NCBI RefSeq assembly: GCF_009758205.1
Contig: NZ_WRXN01000002.1
Location: 310,001 to 374,000 of the forward strand
Source of the DNA: Chitinophaga tropicalis
GTDB taxonomy: Bacteria; Bacteroidota; Bacteroidia; Chitinophagales; Chitinophagaceae
Direction of reading: 5' to 3'
Length of the DNA: 64,000 bases
The notes beneath the pieces are model-generated. The model saw only the letters and a list, made by a program, of their open reading frames with translations. It was not told the origin of the DNA and did not search any database. Position numbers and translations under genes: made by a program. Below are positions 18,454 to 26,116 of this stretch, one piece after another. Every line of letters starts with the position of its first letter. The first letter of the stretch is position 1.

Positions 18454-20166
18454 TTAATACAGTTGAAAGTACTCGGCAATAGGTCCCAGCGTCAGTGCGG
18501 GGAAGAATGCCAGTGCAGCAATGATCATGATCACGGCATAGGTCATGATCCCGAATGTGGCGGTATCAGTCTGTAGTGTACCTGCTGATTCAGGGATGTA
18601 TTTTTTCTTTGCCATGATACCCGCAATGGCCACAGGGCCAATGATGGGAATGAAACGTCCCAGTATCATCACAACACCCGTACTGATGTTCCAGAAAATG
18701 TTATTGTCTCCCAGTCCCTCGAAACCCGAGCCGTTATTGGCGGAAGCTGAGGTAAACTCATACAGCATCTCAGAAAATCCATGATGTCCCGGGTTGTTGA
18801 ACCATGCGGCCGGCTGTACTGCCCAGCCTATCTGCGGGTGATGCGCCGCGAAATAAGAGGAGAGGGCGGTACCTACCAGTACCAGGAATGGGTGGAACAG
18901 GGCGATGATGGCGGCTATCTTCATTTCTTTCGCTTCTACCTTACGTCCCATAAATTCAGGAGTACGGCCTACCATCAAACCGGAAATAAATACTGCTATG
19001 ATGAGGAAAATGAAGTAGTTCAATAAGCCAACGCCTTTCCCGCCATAGAAGCAGTTGGTCATCATGCCCAGCATCTGCATGGCGCCGGAAAGCGGCATGG
19101 AGCTGTCGTGCATGGAGTTGACAGAACCGGTAGAGATGATGGTGGTCATTACCTGCCAGTAGGCTGATGCAGGTACGCCGAAACGTACTTCCTTGCCTTC
19201 CATGGCACTGATGTCTTTCAGTCCCATATGTGCCAATGCCGGGTTACCGCCCATTTCGGAGAACAGCGTAGGTATCATGAAAGTAAGCATGCCCAGCGTC
19301 ATCACGCCAAAGATGACGTAACCCAGTTTACGCCTGCGGATGAAGAAGCCGAAAGCGAAGATCAGCGCCATAGGTAGTATTACCTGTGCTATGATCTCTG
19401 TCATATTGGTCAGGTAGTCAGGATTCTCCAGCGGATGAGCAGAGTTCGCGCCAAACCAGCCACCACCATTGGTGCCAAGATGTTTGATAGCTATCATACC
19501 TGCAGCAGGACCTCTCGATACCTGTACGGAATCGCCCTGGAGGGTCACGATACTGTCTTTACCGTCAAAGCTGGCGGGAGTGCCGTTAAACACCAGGATA
19601 ATAGCCATGATGATACTTAACGGCAATAATATGCGGGTAATGGTTTTGATGAAGAATACGAAGAAGTTACCCAGCTTCTCTGTTGTTTTCTCTGCAAATG
19701 CGCGGAATAACACCGCTACAGCGGCTACGCCTGTTGCAGCAGATACGAACTGGAGGAAAGTGATCACTATCAGCTGGGTAAGATAGGTCAGCCCTGACTC
19801 CCCGGAATAGTGCTGCAGGTTGCAGTTCACAAGAAAGCTGATGGCGGTGTTAAATGCCAGGTCTGGCGTCATGTCCGGGTTACCGTCCGGGTTGAGCGGC
19901 AGGTGTGACTGGAAAAGCAATACAAAGAAAGCATAGACCAGCCATACCAGGTTGATGGATAACAGCGCCATCATGTGCTGTTTCCAGTTCATTTCCTTCT
20001 GCGGGTCTATTCCGCAGAAACGGTAAATAAAACGCTCCAGCGGCGACATGAAGTCGGTTACTGTAGGCGTACCCTGGAACACTTTTGCAATGTATTTACC
20101 TAATGGGAACGCTATCAGCAGGGTAAGGATAAATGTGACTATGACGCCGGTTATTTCACTATTCAT
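18454..20166 (-). CDS. kdpA: potassium-binding channel subunit KdpA
   Basis: 570 residues against about 557 in E. coli, with roughly ten membrane segments. Selectivity-filter-like loops are visible, for example GTNGGGWFGANSAHPLENP and GLMVGRTPEFMGRKVEAKEM. KdpA is the K+-selective subunit of the KdpFABC pump in the inner membrane. The tiny kdpF gene ends 17 bases before its start, and kdpB follows. Confidence 0.98.
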   Translation of the reverse strand: MNSEITGVIVTFILTLLIAFPLGKYIAKVFQGTPTVTDFMSPLERFIYRFCGIDPQKEMNWKQHMMALLSINLVWLVYAFFVLLFQSHLPLNPDGNPDMTPDLAFNTAISFLVNCNLQHYSGESGLTYLTQLIVITFLQFVSAATGVAAVAVLFRAFAEKTTEKLGNFFVFFIKTITRILLPLSIIMAIILVFNGTPASFDGKDSIVTLQGDSVQVSRGPAAGMIAIKHLGTNGGGWFGANSAHPLENPDYLTNMTEIIAQVILPMALIFAFGFFIRRRKLGYVIFGVMTLGMLTFMIPTLFSEMGGNPALAHMGLKDISAMEGKEVRFGVPASAYWQVMTTIISTGSVNSMHDSSMPLSGAMQMLGMMTNCFYGGKGVGLLNYFIFLIIAVFISGLMVGRTPEFMGRKVEAKEMKIAAIIALFHPFLVLVGTALSSYFAAHHPQIGWAVQPAAWFNNPGHHGFSEMLYEFTSASANNGSGFEGLGDNNIFWNISTGVVMILGRFIPIIGPVAIAGIMAKKKYIPESAGTLQTDTATFGIMTYAVIMIIAALAFFPALTLGPIAEYFQLY

Positions 20167-20183
20167 TATTGATATGTTTGAGA

Positions 20184-20264
20184 TCAGAATTTTTCAGGTT
20201 TAAGCAGTACGTATACCAGGTATATAAATACAAGGATGGATATTATCAGGAGTAATGTCATCAT
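20184..20264 (-). CDS. kdpF: KdpF, small accessory subunit of the Kdp ATPase
   Basis: A 26-residue reading frame with one hydrophobic helix (starting MMTLLLIISIL) that ends YVLLKPEKF, the typical C-terminal signature of KdpF. KdpF is a single-helix peptide that stabilises the KdpABC complex. It lies exactly where expected, 17 bases before kdpA and in the same direction. It is too short for ordinary gene callers. Confidence 0.88.
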   Translation of the reverse strand: MMTLLLIISILVFIYLVYVLLKPEKF

Positions 20265-20275
20265 AAGTTGATCGT

Positions 20276-20359
20276 TTAAATGTTTTCAAAGAAATCTACT
20301 GACTTATAAAAGAGGTAGAAGCAAACCAGTATGATCAGTAAATAAAGTGCAGTAAGCAT
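20276..20359 (-). CDS. 27-residue single-helix peptide, second small gene of the kdp operon
   Basis: The frame begins MLTALYLLIILVCFYLFYKS and ends in a short acidic tail (VDFFENI). It has one predicted membrane helix. It lies 11 bases before kdpF and 18 bases after the leader gene, in the same direction. Size, topology and place suggest a second KdpF-like helper peptide (inference). It lacks the PEKF signature of KdpF, so it is probably a distinct peptide and not a plain duplicate. Confidence 0.65.
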   Translation of the reverse strand: MLTALYLLIILVCFYLFYKSVDFFENI

Positions 20360-20377
20360 TGTATAACAGTTTTTAAA

Positions 20378-20737
20378 TTAAACACCTGGTTTCATTACCT
20401 GCTGGATGTAAAGGGAGAATAATACCGCAGGCATCTTTCCCTGTATTTCCAGCCATTCCTGCCTGCTGCAGGACACCTTCATATTGGAGAAGGAAAAAAT
20501 GAACACATTCTCAATGGCTGTTTTTACCAGCTGGTTGCCTTTGTTGTAGATCTTCTCAGCCAGCAGCATACAGCGTTGCACCTGGCGCAGCTGATGCTGT
20601 TGTAACATATTGCAGGTATAAGCCGCCAATACTTTTACAGAAAGGTAAGCGCTGCCAAACACCGGGGCGCGTACTATTTCCTTTTGTATTTCGGGTATTT
20701 CATCCGCTATCTGGGCGGCAGCTTCATATTGGTTCAT
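20378..20737 (-). CDS. conserved small protein heading the kdp operon, function unknown
   Basis: 119 residues from the ATG at 20737. The longer frame back to 20836 would run through the sigma-54-like element and the terminator. The protein is soluble and helical (MNQYEAAAQIADEIPEIQKE at the start), with two cysteines, and has no domain I can name with certainty. Similar short proteins occur at the head of other Bacteroidota kdp operons (recollection, unsearched). A sigma-54-type element lies 27 bases upstream, which makes this the first gene of the operon. A regulatory or assembly role in potassium uptake is a guess from position only. Confidence 0.6.
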   Translation of the reverse strand: MNQYEAAAQIADEIPEIQKEIVRAPVFGSAYLSVKVLAAYTCNMLQQHQLRQVQRCMLLAEKIYNKGNQLVKTAIENVFIFSFSNMKVSCSRQEWLEIQGKMPAVLFSLYIQQVMKPGV

Positions 20738-20763
20738 AGAAAATGAATTTATAGGGATGTATG

Positions 20764-20779
20764 GGCCAATGGCATGCCT
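20764..20779 (-). promoter_or_regulatory. sigma-54-type (-24/-12) promoter candidate of the kdp operon
   Basis: The minus strand reads AGGCATGCCATTGGCC, with GG and GC separated by exactly 10 bases as in sigma-54 promoters (consensus TGGCAC-N5-TTGC). It differs at TT to TG just before the GC and at two -24 positions. It lies 27 bases before the first kdp operon gene and directly after the terminator of the sigma-54 activator gene. Confidence 0.55.
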
Positions 20780-20835
20780 GACAGGATTTTTAATTATAAG
20801 TGTCTCATAAACAATGGCTATCTGAAACAGGGGCA

Positions 20836-20863
20836 TAAAAAAACCTTCTCATTTTGAGAAGGT
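20836..20863 (-). terminator. terminator after the NtrC-type regulator gene
   Basis: On the minus strand ACCTTCTC pairs perfectly with GAGAAGGT around AAAAT, followed by seven T. It ends the regulator transcript 23 bases after its stop and isolates the kdp promoter. Confidence 0.85.
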
Positions 20864-20885
20864 CCTTTATCAATATGAATAAATG

Positions 20886-22238
20886 TTAACGGTTATGGTC
20901 TGACAGGCCGTATTCCTCTATTTTCCGGTATAAAGTGGCCAGGCCTATATTTAATAGCCTGGCGGCTTCTGTCTTATTATTACGGGTATGATGCAACACC
21001 CTGATAATGTGTAGCTTTTCAACACTGGCCAGGTCAAAGGCTGAAAGGGTAGAACTGCTGGTATTACTGATCTGAAGTTCCAGCGGAAGATGCTCTACCG
21101 TCAGTTCTTCACCTCCGGCCATGATCACGGCCCTTTCCAGTACGTTCTTCAGTTCCCGGATATTACCCTTCCATTCATGCTGCTGCAGCTTCTCAATGAA
21201 GGCAGGAGAGACCTTCTGCTTTCTCTGGTTGATCCTGGCTGAAAAGATACCGGTAAAGTATTCTGCCAGGGCGGGAATATCCTTCTTCCTTTCCCTTAAT
21301 GGCGGGAGGGTGATAGAGAATACGTTGAGACGGTAGTACAGATCTTCACGGAAATGGCCCTTTTCAGCCTCTTCTTTAAGGTCCCGGTTAGTTGCCGCAA
21401 TGATCCTTACATTCACTTTTGTAGGCTTTGTATCGCCTATCTTAATGAATTCCCCGGTTTCCAGTACGCGGAGCAGTTTGGCCTGAAGGTCAACCGGCAT
21501 TTCACCTATTTCATCCAGGAAGAGGGTACCGGTATTGGCTTCTTCTATCAGTCCTTTCTTATCCCTGTTGGCATTGGTGAAAGCACCTGCTTTATAACCA
21601 AAAAGTTCGCTTTCCAGCAGTTCCCGGCTGAAGGCGCTGCAGTTCAACGCTACAAAGGGCTTGCCTGCTCTTTTACTGTTAGTATGAATGGCCTGGGCAA
21701 ACACTTCTTTACCTGTGCCGGTTTCTCCCAGCAGCAACACGGTAGTGTCTGCCGGGGCAACTTTACCGGCTTGTGCAACAGCATCCTGGATGGCTTTGGA
21801 GTTACCAAGTATGCTGTCAAAACTGTATTTCTTTCCTACCTGGTTTTCCAGCTTCTCTATCCGCTTTTGCAGCTGTACTTTCTCATAAGCCCTGTTCAGC
21901 AGGGGTATGATACGGTTATTGTCGTCTCCCTTGGTAAGGTAATCGAACGCGCCGTTCTTGATAGCCTGTACACCATCGGGAATATTACCGTAAGCGGTAA
22001 GCAGGATCACTTCCAGGGAAGGATATTTCTCTTTAAGGGTCGCGGCATATTCAACGCCATTCCCGTCCGGCAGTTTTACGTCGCATAACACCACATCCAC
22101 ATCTTCCCTGTCAACTATCTTCTGGGCCGTTTTGATGTTGCCGGCTTCCAGTACATTGAAGCCTTCCAGTGCTATGATCCTTTTCATCAGGCTGCGCAGC
22201 TTCTCTTCATCGTCTATAATAAGAATACTTCCTGCCAT
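20886..22238 (-). CDS. NtrC-family sigma-54-dependent response regulator, probable kdp activator
   Basis: 450 residues from the ATG at 22238. The earlier TTG at 22256 lies in a -7 element (TAATTTTG, 22254-22261). A receiver domain (about 4-118) has the phospho-acceptor Asp in VVLCDVKLPDG. The AAA+ domain follows (about 140-370), with Walker A GETGTGKE, the sigma-54 contact loop GAFTNA (a variant of GAFTGA) and Walker B GTLFLDEIGEM. A Fis-type helix-turn-helix closes the protein (NKTEAARLLNIGLATLYRKI). Such proteins activate sigma-54 polymerase from upstream sites. It lies just upstream of the kdp operon, which lacks KdpE and has a kinase and a -24/-12 element, so it is the likely output regulator (inference). 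Confidence 0.9.
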   Translation of the reverse strand: MAGSILIIDDEEKLRSLMKRIIALEGFNVLEAGNIKTAQKIVDREDVDVVLCDVKLPDGNGVEYAATLKEKYPSLEVILLTAYGNIPDGVQAIKNGAFDYLTKGDDNNRIIPLLNRAYEKVQLQKRIEKLENQVGKKYSFDSILGNSKAIQDAVAQAGKVAPADTTVLLLGETGTGKEVFAQAIHTNSKRAGKPFVALNCSAFSRELLESELFGYKAGAFTNANRDKKGLIEEANTGTLFLDEIGEMPVDLQAKLLRVLETGEFIKIGDTKPTKVNVRIIAATNRDLKEEAEKGHFREDLYYRLNVFSITLPPLRERKKDIPALAEYFTGIFSARINQRKQKVSPAFIEKLQQHEWKGNIRELKNVLERAVIMAGGEELTVEHLPLELQISNTSSSTLSAFDLASVEKLHIIRVLHHTRNNKTEAARLLNIGLATLYRKIEEYGLSDHNR

Positions 22239-22253
22239 AAAATCATTTGATGG

Positions 22254-22261
22254 CAAAATTA
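22254..22261 (-). promoter_or_regulatory. -7 promoter element of the response regulator gene
   Basis: TAATTTTG on the minus strand matches TAnnTTTG exactly and lies 16 bases before the ATG at 22238. No clear -33 TTTG was found at the usual distance. Confidence 0.4.
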
Positions 22262-22263
22262 AA

Positions 22264-24690
22264 TTAAAAACGATACATAATTGACATCCGGAAATTACGA
22301 CGGGCTTCCACTATATAACTATATACACCGGTAGATGTTGTTGGAACAGATGCAGCAGTCAGCAATTTACGGTTGTCCAGCAGGTTATTTACCAGGAAAG
22401 AAATACCATATTTACCTTTCTGGTAATTCAAACCACCGTCAACACGGAAGTAATCAGGCACATTCGCTACTTTAGTCGTTCCTACATAACGCTCCGCCTG
22501 CCACTGAAAACCACCGGTCACACCGAAGCCTTCCAGCAATCCACGTCCTATACGGTAGTTAGCCCAGGCATTGGTTACATGTGCAGCCGTATTAGGCGTT
22601 ACATTGCCTATAGTGCTTTTGGATGCTTCTGTATTGGGAGCTTCTTTAGTTATCTTAGAATCTGTATAGGCGTAATTGATATTCACGTTCAGTCCTGGGA
22701 TCACTTCTCCGTTAATATCTGCTTCTATACCTTTTGACACTGTCTCTCCCAGCTGCATGGATACTGCTGCCCCGCGACTATCAAAAATACCCAGGCTGAC
22801 CAGCGAGTTCTCGCGCGTAATATGATAAGCGCTTACGGAAGATACCAGTCGCCCGCCAAACCATTCCCTCTTAATACCCGCTTCCAGGTCTTTCCCTTTA
22901 ATAGGTTTGAAGGCGTTCAGGTTGGAATCCAATCCGGGTACAGGCACAAATGACTGATCATACAAAGCATATACAGAAGTTGTTTTATCTACAGAGTAGC
23001 TGAGCCCTGCACGTGGCGTCACCACATCATCCTGTATGCCGGCAGTTTTGGTCTTACCTACTGTTTCTGCATAAGTATAACGGATACCCAGAGAAAGGCG
23101 CAGCTTATCATTAAAGAATGCCAGTTCATCCTGTGCATATGCAGATGTATAATTTACGACGGTAGCATAGGAGGTCCATCCCGCCCTTGTTTTGATGCTC
23201 TGCGTACGGTCGATCTCCGGAATGGAATCGAAGTGAATGCCATACTGGGGATTATAAATATTGAACAGCTTTCCGCCTGGCAGGGTAATATTAGGATGCA
23301 GGGTACGGAAATCGCCCCAGAACTTCTTATTACCCATATCTACGCCAGCCAGTATCCGGTGACGTACAGGGCCTGTATATTCCTCGCCGGAGAGCGACAT
23401 CTGTGCAAACCTGTTCTCACCCTGCTCGTCGCCTATGCTGAAGTAACGGGTCATATCGCCTTCCTGTGTTACTTTACTTGCCCAAACACTATTAGCCAGC
23501 ATACGGAAGTTAAAGTACGCAACCTGCGCATGCGCCTTCCACCTGTTGTTCAGCTGATGGTCCAGGTAGAGATATACGCTATGATCTCTCAGCTTGCCGG
23601 GTTCAAAGGAGGGATCTCCGTAAAAGAAATCGTTGGATAATCCCTCGTCCAGCAGCTTTTTAGCAGAAAAGCTATAGTTGCCATTGGCCAGGTAGGTAGA
23701 TGTTTGCAGGGAATATTCAATGGTGACAGATGTTTTATCATCTACCAGGTATTTCAGTACGGGCGAGAAGAGGTAACGGTTACTATAGTTGTATTTGGTA
23801 TAGAAATCTTTCTGCTGACCAGCCAGGTTCAGCCTGTACAGCAATTTTCCGTCTTTACTCAGTTTACCATCAAAGTCCAGCGCTGCACGGTAAGTGCTGA
23901 AGCTACCCATGCTGACAGTAGCACTGCCTTTAGTGATACCAGTAGGTTTTTTAGTCACCACGTTATAAAAACCACCGGGTTCTCCTGCCGCCAGCATAAA
24001 ACCTGCGGGCCCCTTTACGAATTCAATACGCTCTATCATAGCTGCATCTTCAGCGGTAGGGCCCCAGCTGGCCTCAATGTTCATGCCATTGCGGAAGGCA
24101 GGGATCTTGGAACCCCTCATGCGGATCTGCGCATACTGGTTATCCCAGTGACCTACGCGGGTGGCGCCGCTTACGTTCCGGGTAATACCATCCACAATAT
24201 CAAATGTCTGCTGGTCTGCCAGCAGGGTGGAAGAAATAACCTGTATGTTTTGCGGTACCTCCAGTAATGGCGTTTTCAGGCGGAGTGATTCCGAAAGACT
24301 GTCTGTCTTGTATTTGTTCCTTGTGGCGTTGATAATCACTTCCTGCAGCTGTTTATCAGATGCTTCCAGCTGAATGGTGATGGATGCGATCTGGTCTTTC
24401 GCCACATCAATTTCCTGTGTAACGGTCTTATACCCGATCAGCATTACCTGGATAGTGTAATGCCCGGGTTGCATCTTTTTAAAAATAAATTCCCCATTGT
24501 CGTCAGTCAGGGTGCCTTTATTCTTCTCTTTGATCTGTACAGCTACATAAGCAACTGGTGTTCCGTCGTTAGTAATGACTTTCCCTCTGATGGCAGATAG
24601 TGGCTCTGTGTTGGAAAATACCGGAGAGGTAATGAGGATAGCACATAGGAGACCTGCCAGTTTAAATAGTCGGTTAAATTGTAGTCGCAT
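22264..24690 (-). CDS. TonB-dependent siderophore-type outer-membrane receptor
   Basis: 808 residues. A signal peptide (about 1-26) is followed by a carboxypeptidase-regulatory-like domain (about 33-115, IRGKVITNDGTPVAYVAV...). The plug domain (about 135-250) begins LLEVPQNIQVISSTLLADQ, a pattern characteristic of siderophore receptors such as FhuE/FecA. The 22-strand barrel fills the rest and ends RRNFRMSIMYRF. These proteins import ferric chelates using TonB energy. No siderophore biosynthesis or inner-membrane transporter is adjacent. An inverted repeat lies at 24722-24748, upstream of the start. The regulator gene follows 26 bases after its stop and has its own -7 element. Confidence 0.9.
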   Translation of the reverse strand: MRLQFNRLFKLAGLLCAILITSPVFSNTEPLSAIRGKVITNDGTPVAYVAVQIKEKNKGTLTDDNGEFIFKKMQPGHYTIQVMLIGYKTVTQEIDVAKDQIASITIQLEASDKQLQEVIINATRNKYKTDSLSESLRLKTPLLEVPQNIQVISSTLLADQQTFDIVDGITRNVSGATRVGHWDNQYAQIRMRGSKIPAFRNGMNIEASWGPTAEDAAMIERIEFVKGPAGFMLAAGEPGGFYNVVTKKPTGITKGSATVSMGSFSTYRAALDFDGKLSKDGKLLYRLNLAGQQKDFYTKYNYSNRYLFSPVLKYLVDDKTSVTIEYSLQTSTYLANGNYSFSAKKLLDEGLSNDFFYGDPSFEPGKLRDHSVYLYLDHQLNNRWKAHAQVAYFNFRMLANSVWASKVTQEGDMTRYFSIGDEQGENRFAQMSLSGEEYTGPVRHRILAGVDMGNKKFWGDFRTLHPNITLPGGKLFNIYNPQYGIHFDSIPEIDRTQSIKTRAGWTSYATVVNYTSAYAQDELAFFNDKLRLSLGIRYTYAETVGKTKTAGIQDDVVTPRAGLSYSVDKTTSVYALYDQSFVPVPGLDSNLNAFKPIKGKDLEAGIKREWFGGRLVSSVSAYHITRENSLVSLGIFDSRGAAVSMQLGETVSKGIEADINGEVIPGLNVNINYAYTDSKITKEAPNTEASKSTIGNVTPNTAAHVTNAWANYRIGRGLLEGFGVTGGFQWQAERYVGTTKVANVPDYFRVDGGLNYQKGKYGISFLVNNLLDNRKLLTAASVPTTSTGVYSYIVEARRNFRMSIMYRF

Positions 24691-24721
24691 AATCTATTGG
24701 TTATAAAAATCAAAACACTCA

Positions 24722-24748
24722 GATTTGTTTGCCGCAAGCAAACAAATC
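24722..24748. repeat. 11-bp perfect inverted repeat upstream of the TonB receptor
   Basis: GATTTGTTTGC (24722-24732) pairs perfectly with GCAAACAAATC (24738-24748) over a CGCAA loop. It lies 32 bases before the receptor ATG on the minus strand, in the 5' untranslated or operator region. It could be a repressor site or an mRNA hairpin. It has no T-run, so it is not an intrinsic terminator. Confidence 0.55.
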
Positions 24749-24922
24749 AAAGCAATAAGCATGGAGGCCGCAAAGTTAGCCGGGAACAAACGGGGCCATT
24801 TGTCAAATCGGGAATTAGTTTTACGGGATACGGAAAACTATTCGTCACCGCTTTTTTGCTACACGTCAAAAGAATTTTACCTGCCTGCGTACAGCAGATA
24901 ACTTCGGCTAAAATTCACCACT

Positions 24923-26116
24923 ATGCAAACTTCACAACGCCAGCCTTATCTTGACTGGCTTCGTATCATAGCTATTATAGGAGTACTGGTGCTACATGCC
25001 GCTATGCCTTTTGCAACCGGCGAAGGATGGCATATCAGGAATAAGGAAACCAGCAACGTGCTGCTGGAACTGGTACACTGGCTGCATATGTTCCGTATGC
25101 CGTTACTGTTCTTTATCTCCGGCGCCATCAGCTATTGCATGCTTCAGAACCGTACGGGCGCAGGATTTATAGGCCTGCGCTTTACCAGGCTATTTATTCC
25201 CCTCCTGTTCGGCATGCTGGTAATAGTGCCTCCACAGGTGTACCTGGAGCGGGTAACCAATGGATATAAAGGGAATTTCTGGCAGTTTTACGCCCATATG
25301 TTCACCACCGGTCCCTATCCCAAAGGAGATATCAGCTGGCATCACCTGTGGTTTATCCTCTACCTGCTGATCTATGATATTATCTGCACACCCTTCTTCA
25401 CATATATGGTGTCTCCAGCCTCTGAGCAACTGCGCAAGCGTTTGCAGTGGCTGGGACAGGGAAAAAGAATATTCCTGCTTGTAACACCGGCTGTTATTAT
25501 ATATACATCCATGGTGATACAATTCCCGGAAACAAATGCCCTGGTGGGCGACTGGTGCTTCCTTCTTTACTGGCTCAGCTTCCTGGTGCCCGGGTTCATA
25601 TGTATGGCTGTGCCCGGATTAATGGACAGCCTGGAAAGGAACCGCCGCTTCTCGTTGCAGCTGGCCTTTATTTCATTAGTACTTGTCAACTATGTGCGCT
25701 GGAATGATATAGAGCCCTGGGATATTCTGGCCAACTGGAAAACAGATGCCCGTACTTATATGTATCTTGCGGCAAGAGCCCTCTGTGGATGGACCTGGGT
25801 ACTGGCTGCCATCGGCTACGGAAAGAGATACCTGGACAGGAAACACCGGGTGCTGGATTACCTGAACCAGGCTGTTTATCCTTTTTACATCCTGCATCAG
25901 ACCGTGATAGTGATACTGGCATTCTATGTAGTACAGGTCCCTGAAACAGTAGGCATGAAATATATCTTTATCTTCCTGGTTACATTCATGATCTCTATGG
26001 GAATATATCATCTGTTCATACGTCCTTTTACAGTAGCCCGCTTCCTGTTTGGCATGAAACCGGGTAAACGTAAAACAGTGATTGTTCCTCATCAAAAACA
26101 AGTACAGACAGCATGA
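24923..26116 (+). CDS. membrane acyltransferase, Acyltransferase_3 family (OpgC/MdoC-like)
   Basis: 397 residues with about ten hydrophobic segments. The N-terminal signature YLDWLRIIAIIGVLVLHA, the MFRMPLLFFISGAI segment and the WHHLWFILYLLIY loop are typical of Acyltransferase_3 proteins that transfer acyl or succinyl groups to surface sugars. The acceptor is unknown here. Its stop overlaps the start of a LytS-type kinase by 4 bases, which in turn overlaps a LytTR regulator, giving a three-gene operon. Control of the acyltransferase by, or its function with, the two-component pair is inferred from this coupling. Confidence 0.88.
   Translation: MQTSQRQPYLDWLRIIAIIGVLVLHAAMPFATGEGWHIRNKETSNVLLELVHWLHMFRMPLLFFISGAISYCMLQNRTGAGFIGLRFTRLFIPLLFGMLVIVPPQVYLERVTNGYKGNFWQFYAHMFTTGPYPKGDISWHHLWFILYLLIYDIICTPFFTYMVSPASEQLRKRLQWLGQGKRIFLLVTPAVIIYTSMVIQFPETNALVGDWCFLLYWLSFLVPGFICMAVPGLMDSLERNRRFSLQLAFISLVLVNYVRWNDIEPWDILANWKTDARTYMYLAARALCGWTWVLAAIGYGKRYLDRKHRVLDYLNQAVYPFYILHQTVIVILAFYVVQVPETVGMKYIFIFLVTFMISMGIYHLFIRPFTVARFLFGMKPGKRKTVIVPHQKQVQTA

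Noticed and set aside
21354..22088. Plus-strand frame of 244 codons antisense to the NtrC-type regulator
   Set aside because: It lies wholly inside a gene with clear catalytic motifs and shows no domain. It is a shadow.
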